NCBI RefSeq assembly: GCF_037893015.1
Contig: NC_133666.1
Coordinates: 160,970,135 to 161,034,134 of the forward strand
Direction of reading: 5' to 3'
DNA: 64,000 nucleotides
Source: Macrotis lagotis
Lineage: Eukaryota > Chordata > Mammalia > Peramelemorphia > Peramelidae
Numbering within the stretch: the stretch's first letter is position 1; every line of letters begins with the position of its first letter. The position numbers and the translations under genes are program-made. Below the pieces are notes generated by a model, which saw only the letters and a list, made by a program, of their open reading frames with translations, was not told where the DNA came from and searched no databases. This document shows, piece after piece, positions 24,228 through 35,054 of the stretch.

Positions 24228-24390
24228 TTTTTTTAATATTTACACAACACTTTCACATGGCTCACTTATCTAGCTCACATTACTATTGTTTGGTAGTGTC
24301 CCTTGAAGGTTGACTGTTATTACTTTACTTTATTACAGATAACCCTTTGGGGGTAGGGGGAAGGTTATCCTTCAGGTGAATAACTTACAA
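24228..24390 (+). repeat. MIR-like SINE remnant
   Basis: 'tttacacaacactttcacat' followed by 'ctcacattactattg', a TTATTACTTTA segment and 'tattacagataacc' follow the order of a MIR core and tail. The match is weak and the assignment tentative. Confidence 0.35.
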
Positions 24391-24973
24391 GTCTGAATTA
24401 TTGTTCTTTTTAAGCAGACAATAAATTCAGATCCTTAGCAAAAATCAAATGAAATGGTAGAACAATAAGAGTAATCACAAATCATTTTCAGACACGCAAG
24501 AGGCATACTTTCACAAAAATGCATTGAAATTCCAGGAAGGGAGATGATTAGGCCAAGGCAACTTAGAACTCTCGAACATTGTGGAGTATCTCTGAAGCTC
24601 AACTACTCTGTCTTTGTGTTGGAATGTTTGGAAAATCTACTTGCCTAGGGTAATAATTTTTTTACTAAATATTAGTGCAGAAGTTTCTCCCTTTAAATTC
24701 CCTTCAAGCTTCAGCTCTAGGCTACTTTATTACTGCCAAGAGATCAGAGAATTCTTGCTTCTACTTTCAACATTTTTTTTCTTTTCATATTCTGAGTTCT
24801 ATTTTGCCTTAAGGTAAACAGTCTTTTTTACCACCAGTATTCATTTTTTTAGAATCTTATGCACATGACAACTCTATAAATTCAGTTTTTGTCTTGAGTT
24901 CATTTTTTGCCGAGCTGATATGTTTATATGAAATTAAGATATTGAAGTCTTTCATTATTTTCTAGAATGGTGA

Positions 24974-24975
<2 letters not shown>
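24391..24975. other. sequence without a recognised feature
   Basis: No gene or repeat recognised. Confidence 0.5.
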
Positions 24976-25023
<48 letters not shown>

Positions 25024-25048
25024 ACATATATATATATATATATATATG
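24976..25048. repeat. (TA)n microsatellite
   Basis: A long TA run with one GTATAC interruption near 25020. Confidence 0.97.
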
Positions 25049-25393
25049 CACGCTATGTCTGTTTATAGACCTTCAAGTTTGTAAAAATATTACTACATTA
25101 CCAAGATTCAAGTGAATTGCATTAAAGAACATTTTAAACAACAAATAATTATGGAAGACAATTTTTTTAAAAAGCTTATACTCCTGGTTAAATACATGAA
25201 TTCTAAATTAGTGGCAACATTTCAAGTAGTCAAAGGATCTTAGTATGACTTAATTTAGCCCATTTGTAGTATCAGCAGAATGGGACCACAACAAAGGATA
25301 GCCAATACTAAAAATTATTCCAGAAAAATATGAGATATCATAAATAAATCTTGATGGATGTTTATAATCTGTTCCCTTGTTGAAAAAAAATGA
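25049..25393. other. AT-rich sequence without a recognised feature
   Basis: No gene or repeat recognised. It forms the left flank of the HAL1-like element. Confidence 0.5.
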
Positions 25394-25406
25394 TTTGGGG
25401 GGGGGG

Positions 25407-25417
25407 GCAAAGCCAAG
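25407..25417 (+). promoter_or_regulatory. YY1-like motif at HAL1-like 5' end
   Basis: The first bases of the element read 'ccaagatggtg', which resembles the YY1 core CAAGATGG present at the start of L1 5' UTRs, where it is known to set transcription initiation. The same word opens the L1 at 46846. The role here is inferred. Confidence 0.45.
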
Positions 25418-25959
25418 ATGGTGACATGAGAACAGACTTTCCCAGGAGCTCTCTCCCAAATGTTTCAAAAACCTTAAAATTGCAACTCTAATTAAGTTTT
25501 CAAGAGACAGAACCCAGAGAATGATCCAGGGAGGCAATTCTCCAGCCCAAGGTAAACTGGAAGATAGTGGGAGACTTGAGGGCGCAGCAGCACAGCCAGG
25601 ATCACCATGCTGGAGCGAAGGAGTTCCAGCCTTCTGGGAACAGCCCATGGGGAACCTGGGTCCCTGGGAGCCTTGGCTCCTAGCAGAAGAAGAAGTTTCC
25701 TGACCTGCCAACCCAGGGAGTACCAAGCACAACTTGGAAGATTAGCAGGGAGACTTCTGCCAGAGTGAACAGAGAGGCTAGGCATGCATGGCCTTCAGTA
25801 CAGGCATGAACCTCAGCCCACACCGAAGCCCAGATGCCATGAAACAGAACCAGGCCCCCAAAGCCGCCCAGCAAGGAGCTGCCCTGCACTTGCTTTCATT
25901 ATGCTCAGCCCAGGAAAGGTAAGATGGTGATGGGGGCAGGGGAGACTGTCAAGGATTCT

Positions 25960-26760
25960 GTTATGGCAGAGCTCAACAAAAGATTTTGAAAATCAAGCAA
26001 GGGAGGTAGGGGAAAAATTGGGAAGAGAAATGAGAGATATACAGGAAAGACATGAAAACCAAGTCAGCAGCTTAGTCAAGGAGATCCCAAAAAATACTGA
26101 AGAAAACCTGTTAAAAACCAATTTGGGTCCAATGAAAAAATTTGTTAATGAGTTAATGAGTAGAAGAATACCTTAAAAATCAGAATTAGCAAGATGGAGA
26201 GGAAGACAATAAGAAGAAAACAATTCCTTCAAATGTAGAAGTTGATGACTTTGTGAGGAGTCAAGAAACTAGAAGAAAATGTGAATTATCTCATTGAAAA
26301 GAACAATTGACCTGAAGAACAGATCCAAGAAGAGACAATTTAAAAAATCATGACCTGAAAGTCATGATTAGGAAAAGAGCCTTCACTTCATTTTTAAAAC
26401 AATTCTATAAGAAAATTGCTCTGATAACCTAGAAGCAGGAATATTATAGGCAAATTCAAGAATTCCCAAGTCAAAGAGAAAATCGTGGCCAGAATGAAAC
26501 AATTCAAATATCATGGAGATACAATCAGGATTTAGTAGCAGTCACATTAAGGGCTTGTAGGATTGGAATATAATATTGCAAAAGGCAAAAGAGCTTAGAA
26601 TGCAACCGAGAATCAACTTTCCAGCAAAATGGAACATCTTCTTCCAGGGGAAGGATTTTCAATGAAATAGGGGAATTTCAAATATTCCTGTTGAAATGGC
26701 TAGAGATGAACAAAAAGTCTCATCTTCCAGTACAGGACTCAGGTGAAGCATAAAGAGGGT
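25960..26760 (+). pseudogene. HAL1-like ORF1, broken
   Basis: An L1 ORF1-type frame decayed by stops. Readable pieces include FENQAREVGEKLGREMRDIQ followed by coiled-coil-like sequence with HENQVSSLVKEI (about 25990-26090), a TIDLKNRSKK-like middle (near 26300), and a C-terminal stretch matching RMQPRINFPAKWNIF near 26600-26640. The original start codon cannot be fixed. There is no sign of present coding function. Confidence 0.7.
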
Positions 26761-27231
26761 GGATGTGAAGGGTAAATTATGAGGGATTTAATGATGCTGA
26801 ACTATGTGTATTCCCACATGGGAAGATGATACTGATTATCTTCATATCAACCTTCTCATTTAATAGAGTGGTTAGAAGGAGCATAGGAGGGAGCTGAACT
26901 TGAAGCTATAATATATTGTAAAAATGTACTCAATATATGAAAAGGGTATGTACTATGAGAAAGAGAAAGGAGAGGTAGAATGAGATAAGATAATTCATGT
27001 AAAAGAGTCAAGAAAAAGCTTTTGCAATGGAGTGGAAGGGGGTAAGGTGAAGGGGAATGAGGGAGCCTACATTCTCATCGGAAATGGCTCAGAGAGGAAG
27101 CAACACATACTTAATAGAGTATCGAAATCTAGAGGAAAAAGGAGAGAAAGGGGATGGGGAGGGGAGGGGAGGGGGATGTGGATGATAGAAGAGAGGGTAA
27201 AGCAAGGGAATGGATAGTCAGATAAACCATT

Positions 27232-27385
27232 TTCTTTTTATTTTTTGCAAGGTGGTGGGATTGGATGACCTGTCTTGGACCACAGGGCTGGGTGGTTGCT
27301 GGGTCTCAGGGTGGGATTTAGGCTTGGGGCCCTCTTAGCCACAGGGCATGTGCTCTGTCCTATGTGCTACTTAGCTGCCCATAGC
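27232..27385 (-). repeat. SINE-derived module inside the HAL1-like 3' UTR
   Basis: On the plus strand 'ttttttgcaaggtggtggga' leads through a diverged SINE body to 'tacttagctgccca', the reverse of a tRNA-type SINE head. The same module, with shared differences from other SINEs (for example 'gctgggtctc'), is found at the same place in the copies at 54660-54795 and 14030-14127. It was therefore part of the family before it spread. Confidence 0.75.
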
Positions 27386-27712
27386 AAAGTTCTGAAGAGG
27401 AACAGAGTAAAAGGAGAGAGAAAATAGAATAAATGGGAGTGGTGAGGAATGGATATAGGAATTACGATCAGCTACAGCAACTGTGGAAAAATATGAAAGT
27501 ATTGCAAATGGACTTGTGATAAAGAATACAATGTACCCCAGAAATAGAGTTGATGGTATCTAAACAGACTGAAGCATTATTTTTCTCTTTCTTTCACTTT
27601 ATTTCTCATGAGTTTTTTTTTATTTTTGTGGGGGGGTATTATATTTAGTCTTAAAAGACTATTTTAGTAATGTGTAAATAAATTGAAATGTAAATTAAAA
27701 TTTAAAAAAACT

Positions 27713-28335
27713 TAGGAAAATTGGAAGATAGTATGGCAGAAACTTGCATTAGATCAACATCTCACATCCTATGCCAACTTAAGATCAAAATGAGTGCAAG
27801 ATTTAGACATGAAAACAATATTATAAGCAAAGTTGGAGAACAAGGAATAGTTTACTTGTCAGATCTATGGAAATGGAAGCAATTTATGACCAAGGAAGAG
27901 ATTGAGAACATCATTAAAAATTAATTGGTTAATTGTGATTACATTAAATTAAAAAGGGTTTGCACAAACAAAACCATTCTTACCAAAATCAAAAGAAATG
28001 CCCTAAATCTTGAAACAATTTTTGCAATTAGTATTTCTGACAAAGGACTCATTTCTAAAATATGTAGAGAACAGGGTCAAATTGACAAAAAAACAGCCAT
28101 TCCCCAATTGATAAATGGTCAAAGGATATGCAAAGACAATTAGCAGATGAGGAAATTGAAGCTATCCATAGTCATATGAAAAATTTCTCTAAATCATTAT
28201 TGGTTAGAAAAATGCAAATTAAAGCACCTCTGAGGTACCACCTTACAACTTTCATATTGGTCAATATGTTTAGAAAGGACAGTGGGAAATATTGGAAGGA
28301 ATGTGGAAAATCTGGGACATTGATGCATTGTTAAT
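27713..28335 (+). mobile_element. L1 ORF2 C-terminal fragment
   Basis: A plus-strand L1 fragment directly after the HAL1-like A-tail. Its frames (LISKICREQGQ, SHMKNFSKSLLVRKMQIKAP, RYHLTTFILVNMFRKDSGKYW and a WKECGKSGTLMHC ending) match the C-terminal region of L1 ORF2. It lacks both the upstream L1 and the 3' UTR. Its immediate junction with the HAL1-like tail is notable. Confidence 0.85.
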
Positions 28336-28524
28336 GTTTGAAAATATGAGGCTGAGAGGCAGCTGAGGTTTGGAAGCTTTGTTCTTTCTCCAAGTATTTA
28401 CCCTCTGCCTTAATTGGTAATACTGTGATTAAGTTTGTTGTCCAACAAAAGATCCAGATTATCTGATATATGGATATAAATAATTTTAAAGGAAGGACAG
28501 GACTCACTTTTTCAGAGATAAATC
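28336..28524. other. sequence without a recognised feature
   Basis: No gene or repeat recognised. Confidence 0.5.
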
Positions 28525-28737
28525 AATTTATGCCCAGTGATGTTTTTCCTGTGTTCAAAGAAGTCATGACATCAGGGAGGTGATGCCATGACACACAAAT
28601 GAATTGGTTTTGAGTGAACAAATGTTGGGCTAAGCCAAAAAGCTCACATTCCCCTCTGGAGTCATCTGGCTCCAATCAATGACCAAATATGAAGAGGACA
28701 TCTAGAAATGACCCTGGATAATGGCTGCTAGGTGATG
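28525..28737 (+). mobile_element. marsupial SINE left module (second copy)
   Basis: It matches the left module of the composite SINE at 22705: 'cagtgatgtttttcctgtgt', 'catgacatcagggaggtgat', 'ctggagtcatctggctcc' and 'agaaatgaccctggat'. The right part of that composite is absent. A different SINE, in the opposite orientation to the first copy's right half, follows directly. Confidence 0.6.
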
Positions 28738-28925
28738 GTAGGTGGAATTAGGAAAACATCTTCATATGTTCAAATCTGGTTTCAGATGCTCACTAGTTAT
28801 GTGAGCCTCAGTTACCTCATCTATAAAATGATCCAGAGAATTAAATAGCATACTGCTCTAGTATCCTTGAAAAGAAAATATAAAATGGTAATTCAAAGAG
28901 TCTGACATCACTGTACACCAACAAA
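28738..28925 (+). mobile_element. CORE/MIR-type SINE
   Basis: 'gttcaaatctggtttcagat' (B-box side), 'cctcagttacctcatctata' and 'aaagagtctgacatcac' follow the order of the marsupial CORE-SINE that ends in '...tcacaaagagtcggacacgac...'. It is old and diverged. Confidence 0.65.
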
Positions 28926-29058
28926 AAGGGGTGCATAAAATCCCTGTAGGATGTAGGATGTATTCAGGAGTTGGAGTCAAGGCTAAGATTTCACAGATGA
29001 AGATAAGGACAGGTTATTGTCTCATATGGACATTTAGAATGCACATACTAAGTCTTAA

Positions 29059-29226
29059 ATTTTATTTTTATTTTATTTTATTTTAGGTTTTTGCAAGGCA
29101 ATGGTATTAAGTGGCTTGCCCAAGGTGACATAGCTAGGTAATTGTTAAGTGACTGAGACCAGATTTGAACTCGGGTACACCTTACTCCAGGGCTGGTGCT
29201 CTATCCACTGTGCCACCTAGCTGCCC
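29059..29226 (-). mobile_element. WSINE1-like SINE with 18-bp target-site duplication
   Basis: A minus-strand SINE with an A-tail (on its own strand) expanded into TTTTA repeats, 'caaggcaatggtattaagtg' and the reversed head 'gccacctagctgccc'. An identical 18-bp repeat 'gcacatactaagtcttaa' flanks it at 29041-29058 and 29227-29244. This is the clearest insertion signature in the window. Confidence 0.97.
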
Positions 29227-29244
29227 GCACATACTAAGTCTTAA

Positions 29245-29699
29245 TTAAGCAAGACAAAACCCTGAGTCTATTTCCATTGTCATTTTCAAAAAATAAGCTC
29301 AGGAAGAAATACTAACTGGAGGAAACAAACTTTTTCATGGCTTCATTAAAAACTGTTAGTTGATATTCCTTAAAGTGGGACTAAGAGCTCTTTTTAGCAT
29401 CCAAGTCCAACTGAAGGACATCCGCTGTGCATCTGGTGCTATATTGCCATTATCATAGCAACTAAAAGCATTATAACTATCTGAATTTGTTTTTTTTTCT
29501 CATTGTTTCAACTATTAAACACAGAACAATTTAAAGATGAGGTCAATATATCTGCTTAAGGATCAAACTTATCCATCTAATTTTCTGTCAAATAATGATG
29601 ATGTCAGTATTTTTATTACTAGTAAAAAAAAAGATGAGAGGTCAAATATTTTGATTCTTAAGAAAAATGTAATATTTGTTTAGTATGAGTAATTCCTCT
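29245..29699. other. sequence without a recognised feature
   Basis: No gene or repeat recognised. Confidence 0.5.
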
Positions 29700-29945
29700 A
29701 ATTTACTTACATAGGAACCCCTTTGTGTCTTCTCTTCCTATGAAATTTATATCTGTTTTGTCTCTTTATTGTCTATAAATGTATCTTTGAGATAGGTATG
29801 TGCATGTGCCTCAGCCCAGGAGACTGAATTATATGAATGCAAGGATATTTTTATTCTTTTTATTTGTATCTTCAGTGCCTGAAACAAGGTCTGTAATAGA
29901 GTAGGAGCTTAATAAATACATATTGATCGATTGTTTGATTGATTT
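29700..29945 (+). repeat. L2 LINE 3' end
   Basis: 'tttgtatcttcagtgcctga' at 29861 and 'agtaggagcttaataaatac' at 29900, then a GATT-rich end, are the L2 3' terminus ('cagtgcctggcacatagtag...ttaataaatg'). It is plus-strand and old. Confidence 0.78.
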
Positions 29946-30293
29946 TCTTTTTTTTTTTAATTCTAGTATGAATGTCATAAAAAGCCAATCATTCTCCTGG
30001 TGTGCTAAGGGTAAAAAGGACAAAAATAAATGGACTAGGCAAAAGATTCTATCAGCAGGAGAAAAATATTGAAAGAACTATCACTTATCAGATTTAGTGA
30101 GCTGATAGGTAAAGTTTGAATATAAAATAGAAGAGGAAAGCTGACCTGATGAAGCTGACTCAGAATCTCACCTATGGCACCAAGAGTCTTTCGTTACTTT
30201 TATGTCAAAAATCCACCTTGTTTTCTGGCAATAGGAAGGAACTAAAGGGGAGGGGGGTAAAAAAGAAAGTAATACTTTCAAAAAGGACTATCT

Positions 30294-30440
30294 TGGGGGC
30301 GACTAAGTGGTGCATTGGATAGAGCACAGGCCCTGGAGTCAGGAGTACCTTAGTTCAAATCCGGCCTCAGACACAATAATTACCTAGCTGTGTGGCCTTG
30401 GGCAAGCCACTTAACCCCATTTGTCTTGCAAAAATCTAAA
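30294..30440 (+). mobile_element. WSINE1-like SINE
   Basis: A plus-strand SINE with head 'gactaagtggtgcattggat', B-box 'gttcaaatccgg' and end 'acttaaccccatttgtcttg' plus an A run. The flanks 'aaaaggactatct' (30281-30293) and 'aaaaagacaatct' (30441-30453) are a near-match target-site duplication. Confidence 0.94.
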
Positions 30441-30453
30441 AAAAAGACAATCT

Positions 30454-31249
30454 CAGTCAGTTGGTTGTGCCCTATACAAGAAGCCTCTAATAAGAAAAAT
30501 GTAATTGTCTAATGCGAAGAACAATTTTAAATAGCAGAAATAATCTTTCCTCCACTCCTCTGTTAGTCCCTAATGTGCTCTCATTTTAGAAAGCTAATGG
30601 CACCTTGTGGTTAGTATTTTTCTTATTATAACAACCAGATTCAAATGATTTCATCTGTTCTACTGAGCTATGTTTGATAATATGGAACAAATGTCATAAA
30701 TCAACTCACTAAAGAAGAAAATACTAGAAAAATGGTTGAGAATAAAACTGACTTTTCAGGTATTTTCTGGCAAGTCAAAAAGTAATTGGTAAAAATGCTG
30801 CCAGGAGTTTCATTTTTCATCTTCAAAGAGGGGAACAAGGTATTCCAAATAATATTCTCCTTTCTTTCAGTCTTTCCATTTGTAGCTGGAAGAATTTCTT
30901 TTAAGAACTATCAGGAAGCAACAATAAGTCAATTTATTCTATTTTCCTTCAGTCAGATTGGACCTTTTTTGGTTGTTTCCAAGAAGCCAATTAAAGTTAC
31001 TAATAAAATACCTCCAGATTATTCACTAAGGCCTATTAATTGGTCAAAAATATATTAAAATTTCCTAATATACCTGCACTTATCTTTTCTTTGATATTAA
31101 TATTATCCCATCTGTTGATAAAATTAGTAATATTAAAACAATACTGCATTTGTTTTATAAATCCTATCTATTCATATTATACTATCTTGTTATTAGTTGT
31201 TTTATCATATTTGCTGGTATTTTCTTAAATTTTTATATAAATATATTTT
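30454..31249. other. AT-rich sequence without a recognised feature
   Basis: Several short frames occur but none resembles a protein. The right part may be further decayed L1. Confidence 0.5.
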
Positions 31250-31850
31250 TGATATAAAGAACACATACATACAATCTATTCTTTCCCCTCTTTTTGAATA
31301 CTGTTTTTATAATATTGGAATTGATTGTTCTTTGTTTAATATAATTTGCTTGAAATTCATTTGGTCCTATTTTCTCTCCCCACTTCCATATTTGAAAGTT
31401 TATCTGTGGATTTTCAATATCCTTTCCCAGTATTATTTCCTTTAAATAATCATTACTTATTGTTTTATTTATTAGAGTATTTATATAAATTTTAGATATT
31501 CATCCATTTCATTTCAGTTCTCAAATTTTAGCATATAAATGAAAAAATATTTTCTTATGATTTCTTTATTTCTTTTAAATCTATTGTATTTTTGTGTTAT
31601 TAATGGAAATTTGCTTTTCTTCTATGTTTTTAGACTATTTTTTATTTTTTGATAATTTCAAATTGCAGTTATTAATTTAATAATCTTTTTTGATTTCTAA
31701 ATTTATATTTTAGTATTTAGTTAGAATTTTTAAATTGCTGCTTTTCTAGAACTTTTTATCACATATGCACAGTTCTTTGATCTGTTTTTCTTTTTTTGTT
31801 AATGAAAACATTTAGAGATCTACATTTTCCCATAAGCAGTTCTTTAAAAC
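31250..31850 (-). repeat. ancient L1 ORF2 remnant
   Basis: 'tataatattggaattgattg' at 31309 and 'aaattcatttggtcctattt' at 31352 match the reverse complement of the L1 reverse transcriptase region (compare 'gaattcacttgtgaatccat' at 7158). 'gaaaacatttagagatctac' at 31804, followed by 'cccataagcagttctttaaa', matches the linker upstream of it. It is highly diverged. Confidence 0.6.
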
Positions 31851-32489
31851 AAAATCAAAGAATAGAAAAATGTCTGAAAATTTAAGGTAAATTTCATTTT
31901 TAAAAAGCTTACCTAGAAAACAAGTAAAGTATTTATTCCAGAGTCAACAAACTAAGATCATTAAGTGTGTGACTAAATTCTTCTCTGAATATTTACCTTG
32001 GGATTCTCATATTCATCTTTGGCCTCTTTGGTCCATGGTTAGCCACTAGTTTGGAATAAACTATAGTTTTCTTGCGCTACTGTCTTTCTTTCATCTTTCA
32101 TTACTTTTTAGATAACTGTTTGTTCTACTTCCACTTATTCTGACATTTGAAAAGATTCTTTCCCTAGAATTTCTGAAAAAATGTTAATTGGATGATAGTC
32201 TGAGATCAGTTTATTCTATTTTAATAAGTTACATATGATCATAGCAACTGAAAAGGATCCTAAATCCTTCATATGTAGACAGCAGAGCTGAAATTAAAGC
32301 TCAGATGGGAGTTTAATATCAACTACTCTTCTTTGTGGCAACATATTGACTCTTTACTGAGAAGAAATGCAATGAGATCATGGAAAAATCAATATTTTGA
32401 ACTTCAGTTTCCTATGTTCTAATAAAAATAGTTCAAATCAGAGAATCTTTATTAAAAAATTAAATTGTCTTCTTCCTACCTGAATCTTT
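31851..32489. other. sequence without a recognised feature
   Basis: No gene or repeat recognised. Confidence 0.5.
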
Positions 32490-32690
32490 GGAGAAATCAC
32501 AGAAATTTCTAGGTCTCAGGCTTCTCATCTGTGAAATGAGTAGATCATTCTCTATCTATGATCCTGGAATGATGATAATAATTGCATTGTTTACCTCATG
32601 GTATAATTGAGAGAAGTACTTTGTAAACCTCAAAGCTTTATATATTTCTGAGAAGGTAATATTATTTGTAATCACCATAAAGTTAATTTT
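32490..32690 (+). repeat. MIR-like SINE remnant
   Basis: 'ctcaggcttctcatctgtga' at 32515 and 'acctcaaagctttatatatt' at 32629 follow the plus-strand order of a MIR/CORE-SINE ('cctcagtttcctcatctgta' then 'aaaccttaaagcgctatat'). Confidence 0.55.
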
Positions 32691-33014
32691 ATTAAATACC
32701 ATTGCTTGAATAGTGCTATTTTAATGAGTATTATTTATACTACAATGAAAGAGATAATCATGATAGTGATAGATTTTCCTAGTTTACAGAAATAAAAATC
32801 TTGAAATAATTTCAGTTACTCTGTATCTATCTTACTTCACAAGTCTGATCATATTTGTGTATATCTATTGTTAAATAGGTGAAACAAAAATGAAATCTGT
32901 AAACCAATTTGGGCAAATGACTCCCCTTTATCCTTTTCATCCAACCTCCTTGTTCCAGCTCAATTAATATTTTTTATTTTTGCTTTTATTTGATTTTTTG
33001 ATAGATAAATTTAT
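32691..33014. other. sequence without a recognised feature
   Basis: No gene or repeat recognised. Confidence 0.5.
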
Positions 33015-33261
33015 ATTTAGTCATTTTTCCAAGTCTTTTTAGATTCTTCATGACACCTTTAGGCATTTTCTTGGCAAAGAAGCTGGAGTAATTTGCCATT
33101 TCATTCCGCAGTTCATTTTATACATAAAGAAACTAGATTAAGTGACCTGCCCAGGGTCCCATAAATAGTAAGTTTCCAAGACCAGATGAATAAATAAACT
33201 CAGGGAGATGAATCTACTTACTACAACTTTGGCACTCTATCCACTGCAATGCCTAGCTGCT
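33015..33261 (-). mobile_element. CORE/MIR-type SINE
   Basis: A minus-strand copy of the SINE type seen at 28738. 'tcttggcaaagaagctggag' at 33070, 'gtgacctgcccagggtccca' at 33142, and 'gcactctatccactgcaatg' leading to 'cctagctgc' at the head end. It is moderately old. Confidence 0.7.
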
Positions 33262-33739
33262 TTAAAGACTGGGTAGAAGACAGAAAAAAAAGAGAAACCT
33301 AAACAAGTAGTGTATGAGGTTTACAATACACTTTTCTTTGAAAAAACACTGTGAAGCAGATGATTCAGACTGATGAAGTAGAGGTTAAGAACAATTTGCC
33401 TGACCAATGAGATGCTTGTCTCAAATTTAAATTGCCTAAGCCAACCATTACTAGCATTTCCATTTTATCAACAGATTAAGATTTGGCCTTGAAAACATCC
33501 CTACCTATGGCTAAAGAAAATGAACCCTCTCTGCCTAAAATAAATCACTTCAGGAGATTAAGACACTAAAGCATATATTAATTTGTGACTCAGGGAAATA
33601 ATTTTAAGAAGTCTTTGACTGGAAAGCCAAAAAATTGAAAATATTTGCTCTGTTAAAAACAGGATACTCATTTGGAGAACAAGAATGAAACAAACAACTT
33701 TTCTAGCTTATGAATAACAGGAAAATCAAAAACATCAGA
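33262..33739. other. sequence without a recognised feature
   Basis: No gene or repeat recognised. Confidence 0.5.
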
Positions 33740-34680
33740 GGAGCAAATATTTATTTAGCACTTTCATTGTGTAAAGCATTATGCTAGAATCTGAGCACAG
33801 CAAGATTAAACTAACACCTACATGTGGAGTGCTTATATTCTACCAGAGTGACAAAATAAGTATATAAATTAGCATGATACAAAGATATTTGAGAAGGGTA
33901 GAACTCTAATAACTAAATCCATTAGGAAAGGCATCTCAGAAAGGGTATCACTTCATATGAACCTTGATTAAAGATAAAGGTTCTGAAAAGTGGAGATAAT
34001 ACAAACTGCATTCAAAGAAAGTATTGTGATTTAGGCAATTCATAGAATTGGGGAGAACAACTTTAGTGCAATTCAGCAGAAAACTAAACTTCATGGGACA
34101 GCATGAAATAATTCTGGAAAGATAGGAAGGAACCAAACTGTAAAATTAAGAGCATTAAATCTCAAACTATATGTCTTATATTTTATGCAGTAAAAAGCTT
34201 CTTGAGGTTGGTTAGCAAAGTATAATGATACCATACATAGGCTTTAAGATAATCTTGTTAGGGGCGGCTAGGTGGTGCAGTGGATAAAGCACCGACCCAG
34301 GAGTCAGGAGTACCAGGGTTCAAATCTGACCTCAGACACTTAATAATTACCTAGTCATGTGGCCTTGGGCAAGCCACTTAACCCCATTGCATTGCAAAAA
34401 ACTAAAAATAATCATCTTGTTAGTTGTATAGAAAACACATTGAAAGAGAGAAAAGACTAGAAAAATAGAAACCAAAAAAAAACATTATTACAGTAGCTCA
34501 GTCTAACAAAGATCGGGGCCTGAAGCAGAATGCTCATTTATGAAAATGAAGTTAAGGGAAGGCTGTCTATAGTTATCTTGGGGTTGAAACACCAGGAAAT
34601 TGATTAATTAAATGGTATGAGAGAAAGAAAAGATAATGACTGCAAGGATAAGAGAATGGAAGCACTGTCAATGTAAATAC
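33740..34680 (+). repeat. ancient interspersed repeat, family not assigned, split by a SINE
   Basis: The segment follows a recurrent mammalian repeat pattern: 'tttatttagcactttcattg' at 33748, a 'gtggagtgcttatattctac' region at 33823, 'ggaaaggcatctcagaaagg' at 33926, 'gataggaaggaaccaaactg' at 34121, and, after the SINE, 'attattacagtagctcagtc' at 34484. The body reads across the SINE at 34261-34409. I recognise the pattern but not the family name. It is non-coding. Confidence 0.45.
34261..34409 (+). mobile_element. WSINE1-like SINE
   Basis: A plus-strand SINE with head 'ggcggctaggtggtgcagtg', B-box 'gggttcaaatc' and end 'ccccattgcattgcaaaaaa'. Flanks 'gataatcttgttag' (34248-34261) and 'aatcatcttgttag' (34410-34423) form a near-match target-site duplication. 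Confidence 0.95.
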
Positions 34681-35054
34681 AAAAGTTTAGAGAAGGAAAA
34701 ATGTTTGTATTGGAAAATAAAAAAAAATATTCCACTTTGGCTGTTGAATAGTCTATTATGGACTTTTTTGCTTATAAATGCAAAGCCTACATATAATTTC
34801 TTTAAAAATTTGCATACAAATATAAGATGGAAGAGCTGTAGAGAGATGGCAAGAGCAACTTGCAGGGAAAGCTTTGGAAATTTTAGTGATTATGATTGAT
34901 TTGAATGATATTAGCAATTGTAGTAGTCATATACAAAGTATTATTAGAATTAAGAAGGACTTAACATCCAAAAAAAGAGTTAATAGTTCATATTAAGAGC
35001 CATAAAGATATCATAGAGTCTTAACTTTAGATAACACATTTTGATATTGAGAAA
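34681..35054. other. AT-rich sequence without a recognised feature
   Basis: No gene or repeat recognised. The 87-codon frame at 34636-34899 has no recognisable domain and spans the end of an old repeat. Confidence 0.5.

Larger units (their letters stand above)
25394..27712 (+). mobile_element. HAL1-like (half-L1) retrotransposon, near full length
   Basis: An element of about 2.3 kb with an L1-type 5' UTR (25394-25960), an ORF1-like region (about 25960-26760) and a 3' UTR with A-rich tail (26760-27712). It has no endonuclease or reverse transcriptase, which is the layout of HAL1, the ORF1-only L1 derivatives known in mammals. Two other copies in the window (45011 and 13640, plus the deleted one at 46761) share its UTRs. 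It would depend on L1 ORF2 supplied in trans. The 3' UTR carries a SINE-derived module (27232-27385). The left edge is a G run at 25387-25396, and no clear target-site duplication was found. Confidence 0.82.

Noticed and set aside
25250-25785. 160- and 97-codon minus-strand frames
   Set aside because: They lie antisense to the HAL1-like 5' UTR and its flank. Composition explains the open frame.
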